Assembly (NCBI GenBank): GCA_024280895.1
Contig: JAJRPI010000071.1
Span: forward strand, 1-45,075
Reading direction: 5' to 3'
Length of the DNA: 45,075 nucleotides
From: Alphaproteobacteria bacterium
GTDB lineage: Bacteria > Pseudomonadota > Alphaproteobacteria > Rhizobiales > JAKIUO01
The notes under the pieces were generated by a model, which worked only from the letters and a program-made list of their open reading frames with translations, had not been told where the DNA came from and searched no databases. Shown piece by piece: positions 18,002 to 27,232 of the stretch. The position numbers and the translations under genes were made by a program. Position 1 is the first letter of the stretch; each line of letters opens with the position of its first letter.

Positions 18002-19216
18002 ATGAAAAATGCCAGCCCCGATCGCGATAACAAACCTCGATTACTGATCGTCAATGACAACAAGTTAGGGCCTTATGACCAGGGCTATAAATTTTCTGCC
18101 AGCAATTTTCACCTGTTTCTTGCCGCTTTCTCCCGTTTTGATGTCACGCTAAGCTCCCCGGTAACTCTTGGTTTACCGCAAGTGCAAGAGCTGACCGTCG
18201 ATGGCATAAATGTCAGAACCAGACCGGGTTATGGCTCAACGAAAAATTTTTATACAAAACTGCCGCTCCACGCCTCGCGGCAAGTGCGCACCTTGCGCCA
18301 GCACATGATATCTAGCGCTGATATTGTGATGATTGTTCTGCCAGCCTGTACCGCTCCCCTCACCTATGCGATTGCACGCTCGCTCAAGAAACCGATCCTT
18401 CTCTACATTGTTGGTGATGTACACAAGATTGTCACAGGAGGAGACCTGCATACCGGCCTCTCTGGTTCTTTCGCAAAGAAGCTGGCGGGCTGGGAATTGG
18501 GGTTCACCCGCTGGCTAGCCAAAAGAAATGAGGTCCTGGTGCTGGGAAGTGACATGCACGAGAAAATCATTGACGTGGCCCCCCATGCCCGGCTGGCCAT
18601 GACCTCCCTCGTCAAAAAGGCCTCCGTGCAATCGCCTCGCCTCGTTGCTCTTGGCAAACCGGTCAAACTGTTTACCGCCGGTCGGCTCTCCTCGGAAAAA
18701 AGCATCGGGTCGGCGCTGGAGGCCCTCTCAAAGCTGACCCGCACAGGCTATCAACTGCATTATACAATCGCCGGGCATGGCCCCGAACGCGAGGCGCTAC
18801 AGTCTCACGTCGAAAGCCTAGGTCTTGAAAAACATGTGACATTTACAGGCTGGCTCGACAATCGAGACATCCAGAAAATACATCGTGAAAGCGATATATT
18901 CCTTCTCCCCTCTCTGTCCGAAGGGATCCCCAAAGTTCTGCTTGATGCCATGGCTTCAGGCCAGTCCGTTATTGGCAGCCTGACCGGTGGTATTCCAGAT
19001 CTGATCGGTGCCGACCAGCAAAATGGCTGGCTTGTCTCGCCCGGAAATGCAGGTGATCTGGCAAAGGCCATCAAGGAATGTATTGACGATGACGACCTGC
19101 GCTTCAAGAAACAGCGCAACGCCCATGAATATATTCAAAATCATACGATGGAAGCCGAGGCGGAGCGTATTCAAGATATATTGATGGATCGGCTGGCGCC
19201 CGGCGGGACAAAGTGA
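18002..19216 (+). CDS. Glycosyltransferase, GT4-like (group 1)
   Basis: 404 residues with the GT-B two-domain layout. The C-terminal donor domain shows KLFTAGRLSSEKSIGSALEAL, YTIAGHGPEREAL, and the GT4 signature SLSEGIPKVLLDAMASG near residues 302-318. In that signature the second acidic residue of the usual E-x7-E is Asp. The N-terminal acceptor domain is less conserved. Probably adds a hexose to the lipid-linked repeat unit at the cytoplasmic face. Same strand as the epimerase 62 bases upstream. Confidence 0.85.
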   Translation: MKNASPDRDNKPRLLIVNDNKLGPYDQGYKFSASNFHLFLAAFSRFDVTLSSPVTLGLPQVQELTVDGINVRTRPGYGSTKNFYTKLPLHASRQVRTLRQHMISSADIVMIVLPACTAPLTYAIARSLKKPILLYIVGDVHKIVTGGDLHTGLSGSFAKKLAGWELGFTRWLAKRNEVLVLGSDMHEKIIDVAPHARLAMTSLVKKASVQSPRLVALGKPVKLFTAGRLSSEKSIGSALEALSKLTRTGYQLHYTIAGHGPEREALQSHVESLGLEKHVTFTGWLDNRDIQKIHRESDIFLLPSLSEGIPKVLLDAMASGQSVIGSLTGGIPDLIGADQQNGWLVSPGNAGDLAKAIKECIDDDDLRFKKQRNAHEYIQNHTMEAEAERIQDILMDRLAPGGTK

Positions 19217-19270
19217 CCTGCGCCCCGCCCTCTCAAAATCCCGACAAAGCAGACCGCTACGCGCCCGTCG

Positions 19271-20419
19271 TCAGGCCCATTTGGTGCCTCTGAAAATCCG
19301 GTGATTGGCGATCTTGTCCTTGTGTTCAACCACAATTTCAATCATTTGCGCCAGCACCTCATCTGTGAGGAAATTTGGTTCAAGACCAAGCTCCACCAAT
19401 CCGCTGTGAACGGGATTGTAATAATGATCTTCCAGTTCCTTGCGCGGATTTTCGATTGACTTGATCTCAACATCAAGGCCCATGCCATTGCCAACACGCT
19501 GTACGCGCTCTGCCAGCTCATTGACGCTGAACGTCTCCGTCAACTGATTGAAAATGCGCAATTCGCCCTTGTCTGCAGGGTTCTCCAGCGAAAGACGAAC
19601 GCAGTTCAGTGTGTCTTTGATATTGAGATATCCGCGCGTCTGACCGCCTTTGCCATATACGGTCAACGGATAGCCCACCACGGCCTGAGCGACAAAGCGG
19701 TTGAGCACCGTGCCAAACAGCTCATCATAGCTGAAAAATGGATAGAGTTCGGGATGATTTTCGTTTTCATCGGTGACAAGCCCATAGACTGGCCCCTGCA
19801 TCAGGTCCGTCACCCTGAGGTCCCACATGCGCACATAAAACCACAGCATGTCCGTGTCCATGACCTTGGTGGTATGGTAGAGACTGCCGGCCTGGCGCGG
19901 ATAGAGAAATTTTTGCTCCCGCCCCTTGTGCTTGACGTCGATCCAGCCCTCTTCAATATCAATATTGGGGGTGCCATACTCTCCCATCGTGCCGATCTTG
20001 ACGATATGGGCATCGGGTGAAAACTCGCGGACCGCAAAGATGACATTGGCCGTCACCATGATATTGTTCTGAATGGTCAGGGTCGCCGCTTTTCTGTCAA
20101 TCATCGAATAGGGTGCCGAGGGCTGCTCGGCATAATGAATGACGGCATCTGGCTGAACCTTGCCAAAAACATCGGAGATAAAGTCCCAGTCCGTGAGATC
20201 ACCGATAAAAACCTCGATCTTCTTTCCAGAATGCGCCTGCCACAATCGAACGCGCTCGTGCAGATTGGCAACTTGAAACAAGGGATCGACATCTTGTTCC
20301 TGCGCCATGCGGCGGCGCAGATAATTATCGACCACCACCACCTCATGCCCATAGGCCGAAAGCTGCATGGCCGAGGGCCAGCCCAGATAACCGTCACCTC
20401 CAAGGATCAGTATTTTCAT
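19271..20419 (-). CDS. sqdB: UDP-sulfoquinovose synthase homologue (SQD1/SqdB)
   Basis: 382 residues, colinear with plant SQD1 over nearly its whole length. It has GGDGYLGWPSA (residues 7-17, NAD motif), DNYLRRR (31-37), EQPSAPYSMIDR (98-109), GTMGEYGTPNIDIEEG (143-158; Thr144 and Glu147 fit the active-site loop) and YHTTK (Tyr181, Lys185 catalytic pair). VYGKGGQTRGYLNIKDT and FNQLTETFSVNEL follow. The known enzyme makes UDP-sulfoquinovose from UDP-glucose and sulfite. In alphaproteobacteria sqdB is normally linked to sulfolipid genes. Here it ends an exopolysaccharide operon and overlaps the dehydratase upstream by 4 bases, and no sulfolipid synthase gene (sqdC/sqdD or sqdX type) is seen nearby. 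The sugar may therefore go into a glycan, or the enzyme may be a related epimerase. Confidence 0.88.
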   Translation of the reverse strand: MKILILGGDGYLGWPSAMQLSAYGHEVVVVDNYLRRRMAQEQDVDPLFQVANLHERVRLWQAHSGKKIEVFIGDLTDWDFISDVFGKVQPDAVIHYAEQPSAPYSMIDRKAATLTIQNNIMVTANVIFAVREFSPDAHIVKIGTMGEYGTPNIDIEEGWIDVKHKGREQKFLYPRQAGSLYHTTKVMDTDMLWFYVRMWDLRVTDLMQGPVYGLVTDENENHPELYPFFSYDELFGTVLNRFVAQAVVGYPLTVYGKGGQTRGYLNIKDTLNCVRLSLENPADKGELRIFNQLTETFSVNELAERVQRVGNGMGLDVEIKSIENPRKELEDHYYNPVHSGLVELGLEPNFLTDEVLAQMIEIVVEHKDKIANHRIFRGTKWA

Positions 20420-21516
20420 GAGCCTTTTTCCTCCTTGTCACCGGGCCAGTAGCGCTTGGTTTCTGGTTGGGGATCTTCTGGGTCCTCCAGCAAATTGTAC
20501 TTATTGAGAAAGCTCTTTAATTCATCGTAACTGAGGAGTTTTTGATGCGCCGAATTATAAACTTCCAACACCGCTTCGCTGACCGTTTTATCATATGTAT
20601 AATCGACATCTTGATAAAAGCCGCGAAATGCCGGGGTCACTGCGAAATAATTCTCCAGTTCGATCGTCCGGCGCATTTCCTCTTCGCTCATCAGTTCTTC
20701 ATAAAGTTTTTCGCCCGGTTTGATACCTATTTCCGTGGTTTTGATGTCGGCGGGGTCGTGCCCGTAGGAAGGCGCCAATTCGGTGATCATCACCTCGGCC
20801 AGATCACTGATCCTGATGACCGGCATCTTGGTGATGAACACTTCGCCGCCGCGCGCAATGATGCTCGAGCCGATGACCAGCTGCACCGATTCTTCAATAC
20901 TCATGATAAAGCGGGTCATTTCGGGGTGGGTGATGGTCACCGGCCCGCCCTTCCTGATCTGCTCGCGAAAGATCGGCAACACCGAACCGTTCGAGCCCAG
21001 CACATTACCAAAGCGCGTCGAGCTGAATATGGTGTCGGCCTCACGTTTGTTGGAATTGGCCGCGGTGATCAAACGTTCGCCCATCAGCTTGCTTGTACCC
21101 ATGACATTTGTCGGGTTGACGGCCTTGTCAGAACTCGTGAAAATCACCTGCCCGACATTATTCTTGGTGGCCGCATAAACGATATTCTGCACACCTTCAA
21201 TATTGGTTTGCACGGCCTCCATGGGAGATCGCTCGCACATCACCACATGTTTAAGGGCCGCCGTGTGAAACACCACATCGATGCCCTGCATGTCCTGTTC
21301 AAGCTTGTTGCGATCACGAATATCGGCAAGAAAAAAACGGGCTCGACTGTCGTCCAGCCAGGTCTGGTCCTGAAAAAACAGCTCGCTCTCATTATTATCA
21401 ACGCCAATAACCTCGGCAGGCCCATAGCGCTTGTCGGTCAAAAGCTGACGCACCAGTTCCGAGCCCACCGTACCGCAGGAGCCGGTCACCAATATGCGTT
21501 TATTTTCTAGTTCCAT
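20416..21516 (-). CDS. PF02719 nucleotide-sugar 4,6-dehydratase (short, soluble)
   Basis: 366 residues without membrane segments. An NAD motif variant GSCGTVGSELVRQL starts near residue 12. FHTAALKHVVMCERSPMEA and FTSSDKAVNPTNVMGTSKLMGE give the S-x-K and M-x3-K active-site pattern of the FlaA1/CapD/PseB group. RFGNVLGSNGSVLPIF and KPGEKLYEELMSEEE are also family-typical. These enzymes remove water across C4-C6 (sometimes with C5 inversion) of UDP-GlcNAc. It is translationally coupled to the SQD1 homologue. A longer, membrane-bound paralogue lies at 25241-27232. Confidence 0.87.
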   Translation of the reverse strand: MELENKRILVTGSCGTVGSELVRQLLTDKRYGPAEVIGVDNNESELFFQDQTWLDDSRARFFLADIRDRNKLEQDMQGIDVVFHTAALKHVVMCERSPMEAVQTNIEGVQNIVYAATKNNVGQVIFTSSDKAVNPTNVMGTSKLMGERLITAANSNKREADTIFSSTRFGNVLGSNGSVLPIFREQIRKGGPVTITHPEMTRFIMSIEESVQLVIGSSIIARGGEVFITKMPVIRISDLAEVMITELAPSYGHDPADIKTTEIGIKPGEKLYEELMSEEEMRRTIELENYFAVTPAFRGFYQDVDYTYDKTVSEAVLEVYNSAHQKLLSYDELKSFLNKYNLLEDPEDPQPETKRYWPGDKEEKGS

Positions 21517-21544
21517 TTCATGTCCTCATGGAAGTTGGAAGGGG

Positions 21545-22144
21545 TCACCCTATGATAATTTTTCTTAACGTTTTCAGGATCAAAATAATGTCTATATACA
21601 GCGATGCCCTGGCAACATATTTCCTGTATAGTGTGATTTTCGCAGGTATGATATGTTCAATATAGGTTTTTTGTGGATTTTTGGCATCGCGCAGCATAGC
21701 CGCTTCATCAATAAATTCTATTGCCGCATAATCGGTCAGCCCCGGACGAACAGATAGTATGATGTCGCGGTCTTCTTCTGACCAATGCCCAACAAATTCA
21801 GGCACCTCTGGACGCGGACCAACAAGGCTCATCGTTCCCAGTACAACATTAAACAGCTGGGGTAACTCATCCAGCTTGTATTTACGTAACACCCGGCCAC
21901 TTGGCGTTATGCGCGGATCTTCGCCCACTGTCAGCTTGTCACCGGCAATCTCGCGATTTTGGTACATGGTCCGGAATTTGTACAAAGTAAACAGCCCGCC
22001 CTTGAGGCCGACCCGCACTTGCAAAAACAGGGCGTCTCCCCGATCATCCCATTTGATCCACGCAGCAATGATCAGCATGACAGGCGCCAGAAGAATGAGC
22101 GCAGGAATTGTGAGGGCCAGATCGAAAAGGCGCTTGGCCGTCAT
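21545..22144 (-). CDS. Initiating sugar-phosphate transferase (PglC/WcaJ-type)
   Basis: 199 residues, the short one-helix form of polyprenyl-phosphate phosphoglycosyltransferases. The basic KRLFDL start leads into a hydrophobic re-entrant helix (about 8-28). The catalytic core is [44 protein letters not shown], with the [10 protein letters not shown] and GPRP signatures. It transfers a sugar-1-phosphate to undecaprenyl phosphate, the first step of repeat-unit assembly. It overlaps the DegT aminotransferase by 4 bases, an arrangement seen in bacillosamine-type pathways where the aminotransferase makes the donor. Confidence 0.88.
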   Translation of the reverse strand: MTAKRLFDLALTIPALILLAPVMLIIAAWIKWDDRGDALFLQVRVGLKGGLFTLYKFRTMYQNREIAGDKLTVGEDPRITPSGRVLRKYKLDELPQLFNVVLGTMSLVGPRPEVPEFVGHWSEEDRDIILSVRPGLTDYAAIEFIDEAAMLRDAKNPQKTYIEHIIPAKITLYRKYVARASLYIDIILILKTLRKIIIG

Positions 22145-23328
22145 ATCGTCGCGTCCTTGAGAATGGTTTTCACGGCGTCAATGACCCGCGCCACGTCGTC
22201 ATCTCTCATTTTGGTATAGATCGGCAGGCTGACAATGCACTCAAAGGTTTTGCTGGCCACAGGAAAATCCTGTGGCTTCAAATCATATTTATTGCTCCAA
22301 TAGGATTGCAGGTGCAGGGGAATGAAATGAACGCTGGTGCCGATCTTTCTTTCGTTCATCAGCTCGATAAACCGATTACGGTCAATGCTCAATTTTTCAA
22401 GATCTAGGCGCAGCACATACAGGTGCCAGGCATGTTGATCGTCAGGCCGTGAATTTTTGGGACAACGTACCGGTAAATCTTTGAACGCCTCGCCATAAGC
22501 ATTGGCAATCTGCTCGCGCCGGCTGGCAAAACGATCGATTTTCTGGAGTTGGTGCAGACCAATCGAGGCAGCAATATCCGTCATATTATACTTGAAGCCA
22601 GGATTGACGACATCGTAATGCCAGGTCGGTTTATCGCTTAGTTGATAGCGATCGAACACGTCCTTGCTGATGCCGTGCAGACGCATGATCTTTATGCGGG
22701 CAGCCATTTCGTCATCATTGGTGACGACCATGCCCCCTTCTCCGGTCGCCAGTGTTTTGGTCACATAGAAACTGTATACAGTCGCATCACCAAGGGTGCC
22801 GATCATGCGGCCTTTATATGTCGTTGGCAGAGCATGGGCGGCATCTTCGATCACTTTCAATCCATGCTGGTCGGCAAGTTTTAGCAATGGGTCCATGTCG
22901 CAGGCTTCACCGGCAAAATGCACCGGCATGATGGCCTTGATACCGGTCGTATTCTCAAGAATAGCACGCACAGCTGCAACATCCATATTGAATGTCGCTG
23001 GATCAATATCAACGAAAACCGGATCCGCTCCAAAATAACGAATGACCTCCGCTGTCGCTGTAAAGGTCATGGTGGTGGTGAGCACTTTGTCACCGCGTTT
23101 TATACCGCACGCTTCGAGCGACAGATGCAAACCTGCTGTCGCAGAATTGACGGCAAGAGCGTGCTTGACCCCGATACGGTCCGCAAAGTCCTGTTCAAAT
23201 TTCCGGGTTTTGGGACCCGTTGTCAACCAGCCGCTTTGGAGCGTATCGACGACTTCGGCGATTTCCGCGTCTCCAATATCGGGAAGCGCAAACGGCAAGG
23301 CTGTCAATTCATCAAGCTGTTGTATCAT
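22141..23328 (-). CDS. DegT/DnrJ/EryC1/StrS aminotransferase
   Basis: 395 residues from ATG 23328; TTG codons at 23340 and 23343 could extend it by up to five residues. Type I PLP fold. Motifs seen are [82 protein letters not shown], and [16 protein letters not shown], which contains the PLP lysine. [18 protein letters not shown] closes the substrate site. Family members aminate 4-keto or 3-keto nucleotide sugars. With the 4,6-dehydratases in the same operon it likely makes a UDP-4-amino-4,6-dideoxy sugar. Confidence 0.9.
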   Translation of the reverse strand: MIQQLDELTALPFALPDIGDAEIAEVVDTLQSGWLTTGPKTRKFEQDFADRIGVKHALAVNSATAGLHLSLEACGIKRGDKVLTTTMTFTATAEVIRYFGADPVFVDIDPATFNMDVAAVRAILENTTGIKAIMPVHFAGEACDMDPLLKLADQHGLKVIEDAAHALPTTYKGRMIGTLGDATVYSFYVTKTLATGEGGMVVTNDDEMAARIKIMRLHGISKDVFDRYQLSDKPTWHYDVVNPGFKYNMTDIAASIGLHQLQKIDRFASRREQIANAYGEAFKDLPVRCPKNSRPDDQHAWHLYVLRLDLEKLSIDRNRFIELMNERKIGTSVHFIPLHLQSYWSNKYDLKPQDFPVASKTFECIVSLPIYTKMRDDDVARVIDAVKTILKDATI

Positions 23329-23467
23329 TATTAATTCCAACAATTGGCTGGCGATCGAGATTGCGGCAGATCGTTAAATTGGCAGCAGAACAACACATCA
23401 GCGTCTGGCACCAAAAGCGATGACGCCCGGTCATTTTGGTTTGCTTGTGCAAGAAGCTCACTCCAGT

Positions 23468-24625
23468 TCAATAATGTTGCGGGGTTCGATTGGCCAGAGC
23501 CTTTATGACCCCAGCTGCAAAAGAAATATTGGCGAGAAGAAACGACCACAAGGAGCCCAGTAAAGGTGCCGATGGCACCAGTGCCCCGAGCAGAGCCAGA
23601 ACAATAGCCAACCAGCCAAGGATCGTCAAAAAACTCACGACACCTCCTTCGCCAGCAAGTACCGCAATCGTCCCGCAAGCCAGCAGGACAAGGGCGAAAA
23701 AGGGTGTCAGCCAACGTCCCAGCTTATGCAGCGCTAGACCGGTCGAAACTCCGGGGCGCCTGAAAAAACCGGCCCAGTCCCACAAGCCAACAGTACAGTC
23801 GAAATTTTTCGACGTCATGCGCACGCGGGCGCGAAATTCGTTGCTCGCCGTTTCAGCCACATAATCTATGGCCACAGCCTCTGGCACAAAGACCGAGCGG
23901 CTGCCCTGCAACACCACATCGAGCGGCGTACTGCAATCCACATCAGAACTTAGCGGGATTGGTCGAAACAGTGATTTTCGGAGCGCACAACAGGCACCGG
24001 TGCCGACCGCGCAAATACCAAGATGAGTTTCGAGTTGCCGCAACCACACCTCAAAACGCCAATACAGGGAAAAATTCTCCCCCGTCACACCGCCCGACCG
24101 GTTGCGCCAGCTCAGCTTGCCGCTGACATAACCCACTTCCTCATCATCAAAGGCATGGCCGACAATATCGAGAAAATCCGGTGCGAACTCGGTTTCGGCG
24201 TCTGTAAAGATCAAGATATCGCCATTGACGTGCCGGATAGATTGATTGTGCGCTGCCGCTCGGCCTCGTTGATCTGTCGTTTCATAAACCTTGAAACGCT
24301 TATTATTGCTGGCAAACTCCTCGACAAGGGCTACCGTTTTATCTTGCGAATGATCAGACATGACGATGACTTCATAGTCAAAATCCGCTGGCGCGACATC
24401 GAGCATATTTTGCAAGCGCTGCTCAATGACATCTTCTTCATTATGAGCCGCGATGATTATACTGAGCCGATCATTGGAGCCTTTATCGCTCGTGCCGACT
24501 TCCCCGGGCTCAAAACGACTGGGCAGTAGTCTGGTGAGCAGCCAAAGGACCATTGGATAACCGATCCATATGACGAACAAGGCGATAAATGCCACCCAGA
24601 AAAAAATAAAAGCCAAGAATAACAT
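23468..24625 (-). CDS. Membrane glycosyltransferase, GT2
   Basis: 385 residues. One N-terminal membrane helix (about 3-30) precedes a GT-A domain: SIIIAAHNEEDVIEQRLQNML (52-72), VIVMSDHSQDKTVALVEEF, then ILIFTDAETEF with the metal-binding acidic pair. The end holds three or so membrane helices (about 300-375). This layout fits processive or lipid-linked-sugar transferases of exopolysaccharide clusters; no clear QxxRW motif is seen, so a single-addition enzyme is more likely than a synthase. The gene is followed by 139 bases and the aminotransferase. Confidence 0.85.
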   Translation of the reverse strand: MLFLAFIFFWVAFIALFVIWIGYPMVLWLLTRLLPSRFEPGEVGTSDKGSNDRLSIIIAAHNEEDVIEQRLQNMLDVAPADFDYEVIVMSDHSQDKTVALVEEFASNNKRFKVYETTDQRGRAAAHNQSIRHVNGDILIFTDAETEFAPDFLDIVGHAFDDEEVGYVSGKLSWRNRSGGVTGENFSLYWRFEVWLRQLETHLGICAVGTGACCALRKSLFRPIPLSSDVDCSTPLDVVLQGSRSVFVPEAVAIDYVAETASNEFRARVRMTSKNFDCTVGLWDWAGFFRRPGVSTGLALHKLGRWLTPFFALVLLACGTIAVLAGEGGVVSFLTILGWLAIVLALLGALVPSAPLLGSLWSFLLANISFAAGVIKALANRTPQHY

Positions 24626-24788
24626 TCCTATTTATACGCCACCTTTTAAAATAAAAGAGATCCCATATCTCATCTGCCAAATTTCATTCCATCAGCATAA
24701 GTTATATAGCTTTTGCTATTTTCTTTCCACCCTTCGATAGGTTCAGGCGCTGGCCTATCAGTTTCTAATGCCAATACGCCCTCTTTTA

Positions 24789-25087
24789 AACGGCTCATGT
24801 TTGCTTCCAGTCAATGGGTTTTGAATAAGCGCACCGCTCACAGCTGGCTAACTGACTACCTTGATCCAAGTGCACAATCAACGCTTGTTTTTGCTTACTG
24901 TGCCCCATAGGCATCACCAAGGCTCTCAGAACCGGATCATTTACATGCGTGAGTGTATTGACCAGCCAACTACTCTGCGCACATAAATGTCAAAGGCAAC
25001 CACCAGACAATCGAATTGAAGGGAGATATCTTGCATCTGATCAGCCTCCCCAAAGATGGGGATGTTCCCATCGTGTTCGAGGAGCTG
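24789..25087 (-). pseudogene. Decayed IS3-family transposase fragment (orfB, rve core)
   Basis: Reading leftward, one frame gives CLVVAFDIYVRRVVGWSIH up to a stop near 24945. A shifted frame continues NDPVLRALVMPMGHSKQKQ then ALIVHLDQGSQLAS, stopping at 24795. A last shift adds MSR. These are the ordered blocks of the IS3 integrase core: (S)RRVVGWS, then (V)HSDQGSQ, then SMSRRG. At least two frameshifts are present. The N-terminal part, the final catalytic Glu region and any terminal inverted repeats are missing, so the outer limits are uncertain. It sits between the GT2 and dehydratase genes of the exopolysaccharide operon. Nothing else was recognised in 24626-25240 apart from a 42-codon frame at 24670-24798. 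Confidence 0.7.
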
Positions 25088-25240
25088 CTAGAATTGGTTG
25101 CGGCGGTTCACAACCATCTGGATTTTCATCTAAAATAACTGGCGACCAGCAAGCTTGGGCTTGGATATTGAATGACGAGAAGGACCAGGCCTGACAGCTA
25201 CCGGCCTCAAGCAGATAAGACAAGGGTAAAAGAACCGGTA

Positions 25241-27232
25241 TCACTGCGCGTCAATATGGTCGGAGACTTTCTTCCTTTGATACCCCTCAACGATCATGGC
25301 CAGGACCTGCACGACCTTTGGAATATCTTGATCTCTCATATGGTTTTCCAGATGCGCCAATCCAATGACTAGCTCATCATTGGTCTCGAAAGGTTCCTTG
25401 AGCAATCGAATACGTGGATGGCTGGTCTCTGAAGTATCGCCTCCAATGAGCAGCTCTTCATAGAGCTTTTCGCCAGGACGCAGGTTGGTAAACTCGATGG
25501 CGATATCCCCATCGGGGTTTTTGTCATCACGCACGCTCTTACCTGCCAGATTGATCATAGTGCGGGCCAGATCAGCAATGCGTACGGGCTCGCCCATATC
25601 AAGAACAAAGACCCCGCCTTTCTCAGCCAGCGTTCCAGCTTGAATAACAAGCTCCACCGCTTCACTGGTGAGCATGAAATAGCGCACGATTTCAGTATGA
25701 GTAACCGTCACTGGTCCCCCGTCGGTAATCTGTTTGCGAAATTTTGGAACCACAGACCCAGAGCTGTCGAGCACGTTGCCAAAGCGCACCATACAAAAAA
25801 TGGTTTTGCAATCCTCTTGCGCCGACATGGCCTGCAACACCATTTCAGCCAGTCTTTTACTCGCTCCCATGACATTGGTCGGCCGAACCGCTTTGTCGGT
25901 GGAAATAAGAATGAAACGCTCCACGCCGCAGTCCTGGGCCACCTTGGCCAATGCTCGGGTGCCAAACGTATTATTTTCCAGACCGGTAACCGGATTGCTT
26001 TCCACCAGCGGAACATGCTTGTAGGCTGCGGCATGATAAATGGTTTGCACCTTGTGCTGGCGGATCATGTGGTCCAGCTTGCGCTCATCAAGAACACTGC
26101 CAATGACCGCTTCAACAAGAGGCGCATTGAAGCTTTTTTTATTGTCTTTGTCAGCTTGCATCTGGCTGATCATTAGGACAATTTTCGCATGAATTTGATA
26201 GAGGGCGGCTTCGGACAGATCCAGTAAAACAAGCTTGCTTGGTCCCAACATCACCAGCTGGCGCACCAGCTCCGAGCCAATCGATCCCCCCGCCCCCGTC
26301 ACAAGGATCGACTTCCCCTCAACACTTCCCTTCATCAGCTCTTCTTTGGGCGGCACAGGATCGCGTACCAATAAGTCCTCAACCTTGATCCGCTTGATTT
26401 CATCGACAGAGATGTTACCCGACGCAATATTTTCCACAGAAGGTAAAACCTTCAAGACCACAGTATGCGCATCAAGCCGATTGACAATCTCCAGCCTCTG
26501 GTCTTTTGAGACGATCTCATTGTCTATAAATATCTCGCTGATCTGCTCTTTTGGTATCAACTCATCCAGATAGTCTGGCGGAAAAATCTTAATGTCATCA
26601 GCCTTGAGGAAATGCAACGACTTGTCCTCATCGACGATTCCTACGGGCTCATACCCCTCAGATATCTGAAGATTGCGCGCCAATTGCAGCGCCATTTCGC
26701 TATAGCCCCAGATCAGGACTTTCTTCGATTGTATTCCTTGGTCAGTCTTGCTGGCATTGCTGTTGTTGCTGTTGTTGCTACTACTATTTCTAGTCAAATA
26801 CCAACTTGCAAACTCTCGGTTTGTCCAGATGAACAAGAATGCCAGGGCGAGATAAATAAGCGGAATAGATCGCGGAATACCATAATTGCCATTAATATTG
26901 ATACCAGACAAAAAAACGATTGATGACCGCAGTAGAACACCAAGAGCAAGACCGGTCAGTGTCCTCTTGGCCCCCGTACGCCCCACATAGCGGTTGATCC
27001 GCCGATAGGCACCGGCAAATTGCAAGCTGCCAATAATGACGATCGGTGCTGCCAGAAACAACAGCCATTGGCTGACACCCGATGGCATGAACAAATAGCC
27101 CAGACGGAGTGTGAATGACACCCATAGCGTCAAAAGCAATAAAAAAGTATCATTGGCGATAACAACCAATCGCTTCATAAAACGGGGCAACGAAAGAAGC
27201 CTGTTCGCCATTTGAGTGTGATATGTACGCAT
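25241..27232 (-). CDS. Membrane-bound nucleotide-sugar 4,6-dehydratase (FlaA1/WbpM-like)
   Basis: 663 residues from ATG 27232; an upstream start at 27322 would add 30 residues of unlikely type. Four or five membrane helices lie in about residues 20-145. A linker and a first Rossmann-like domain (KVLIWGYSEMALQLARNL) follow. A Ser/Asn run (NSSSNNSNNSNAS) precedes that domain. The catalytic domain has VTGAGGSIGSELVRQL, then YKHVPLVESNP, STDKAVRPTNVMGASKRLAE (Ser/Thr, Met, Lys triad of the WbpM group), FGNVLDSSGSVVPKF and RPGEKLYEELL. It converts UDP-GlcNAc-type donors to the 4-keto-6-deoxy form, feeding the DegT aminotransferase downstream. It would head the leftward operon if that still reads through the IS relic. 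Confidence 0.88.
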   Translation of the reverse strand: MRTYHTQMANRLLSLPRFMKRLVVIANDTFLLLLTLWVSFTLRLGYLFMPSGVSQWLLFLAAPIVIIGSLQFAGAYRRINRYVGRTGAKRTLTGLALGVLLRSSIVFLSGININGNYGIPRSIPLIYLALAFLFIWTNREFASWYLTRNSSSNNSNNSNASKTDQGIQSKKVLIWGYSEMALQLARNLQISEGYEPVGIVDEDKSLHFLKADDIKIFPPDYLDELIPKEQISEIFIDNEIVSKDQRLEIVNRLDAHTVVLKVLPSVENIASGNISVDEIKRIKVEDLLVRDPVPPKEELMKGSVEGKSILVTGAGGSIGSELVRQLVMLGPSKLVLLDLSEAALYQIHAKIVLMISQMQADKDNKKSFNAPLVEAVIGSVLDERKLDHMIRQHKVQTIYHAAAYKHVPLVESNPVTGLENNTFGTRALAKVAQDCGVERFILISTDKAVRPTNVMGASKRLAEMVLQAMSAQEDCKTIFCMVRFGNVLDSSGSVVPKFRKQITDGGPVTVTHTEIVRYFMLTSEAVELVIQAGTLAEKGGVFVLDMGEPVRIADLARTMINLAGKSVRDDKNPDGDIAIEFTNLRPGEKLYEELLIGGDTSETSHPRIRLLKEPFETNDELVIGLAHLENHMRDQDIPKVVQVLAMIVEGYQRKKVSDHIDAQ

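Noticed and set aside
20542-21510. 322-codon plus-strand frame
   Set aside because: It lies wholly antisense to the PF02719 dehydratase, whose motifs are unmistakable, and is rich in His/Arg as antisense frames often are.
24962-25138. Plus-strand 58-codon open frame that looks protein-like
   Set aside because: It is the exact codon-register antisense of the IS3 transposase remnant, whose RRVVGWS and DQGSQ motifs on the minus strand are far more specific; it also has no ATG start.
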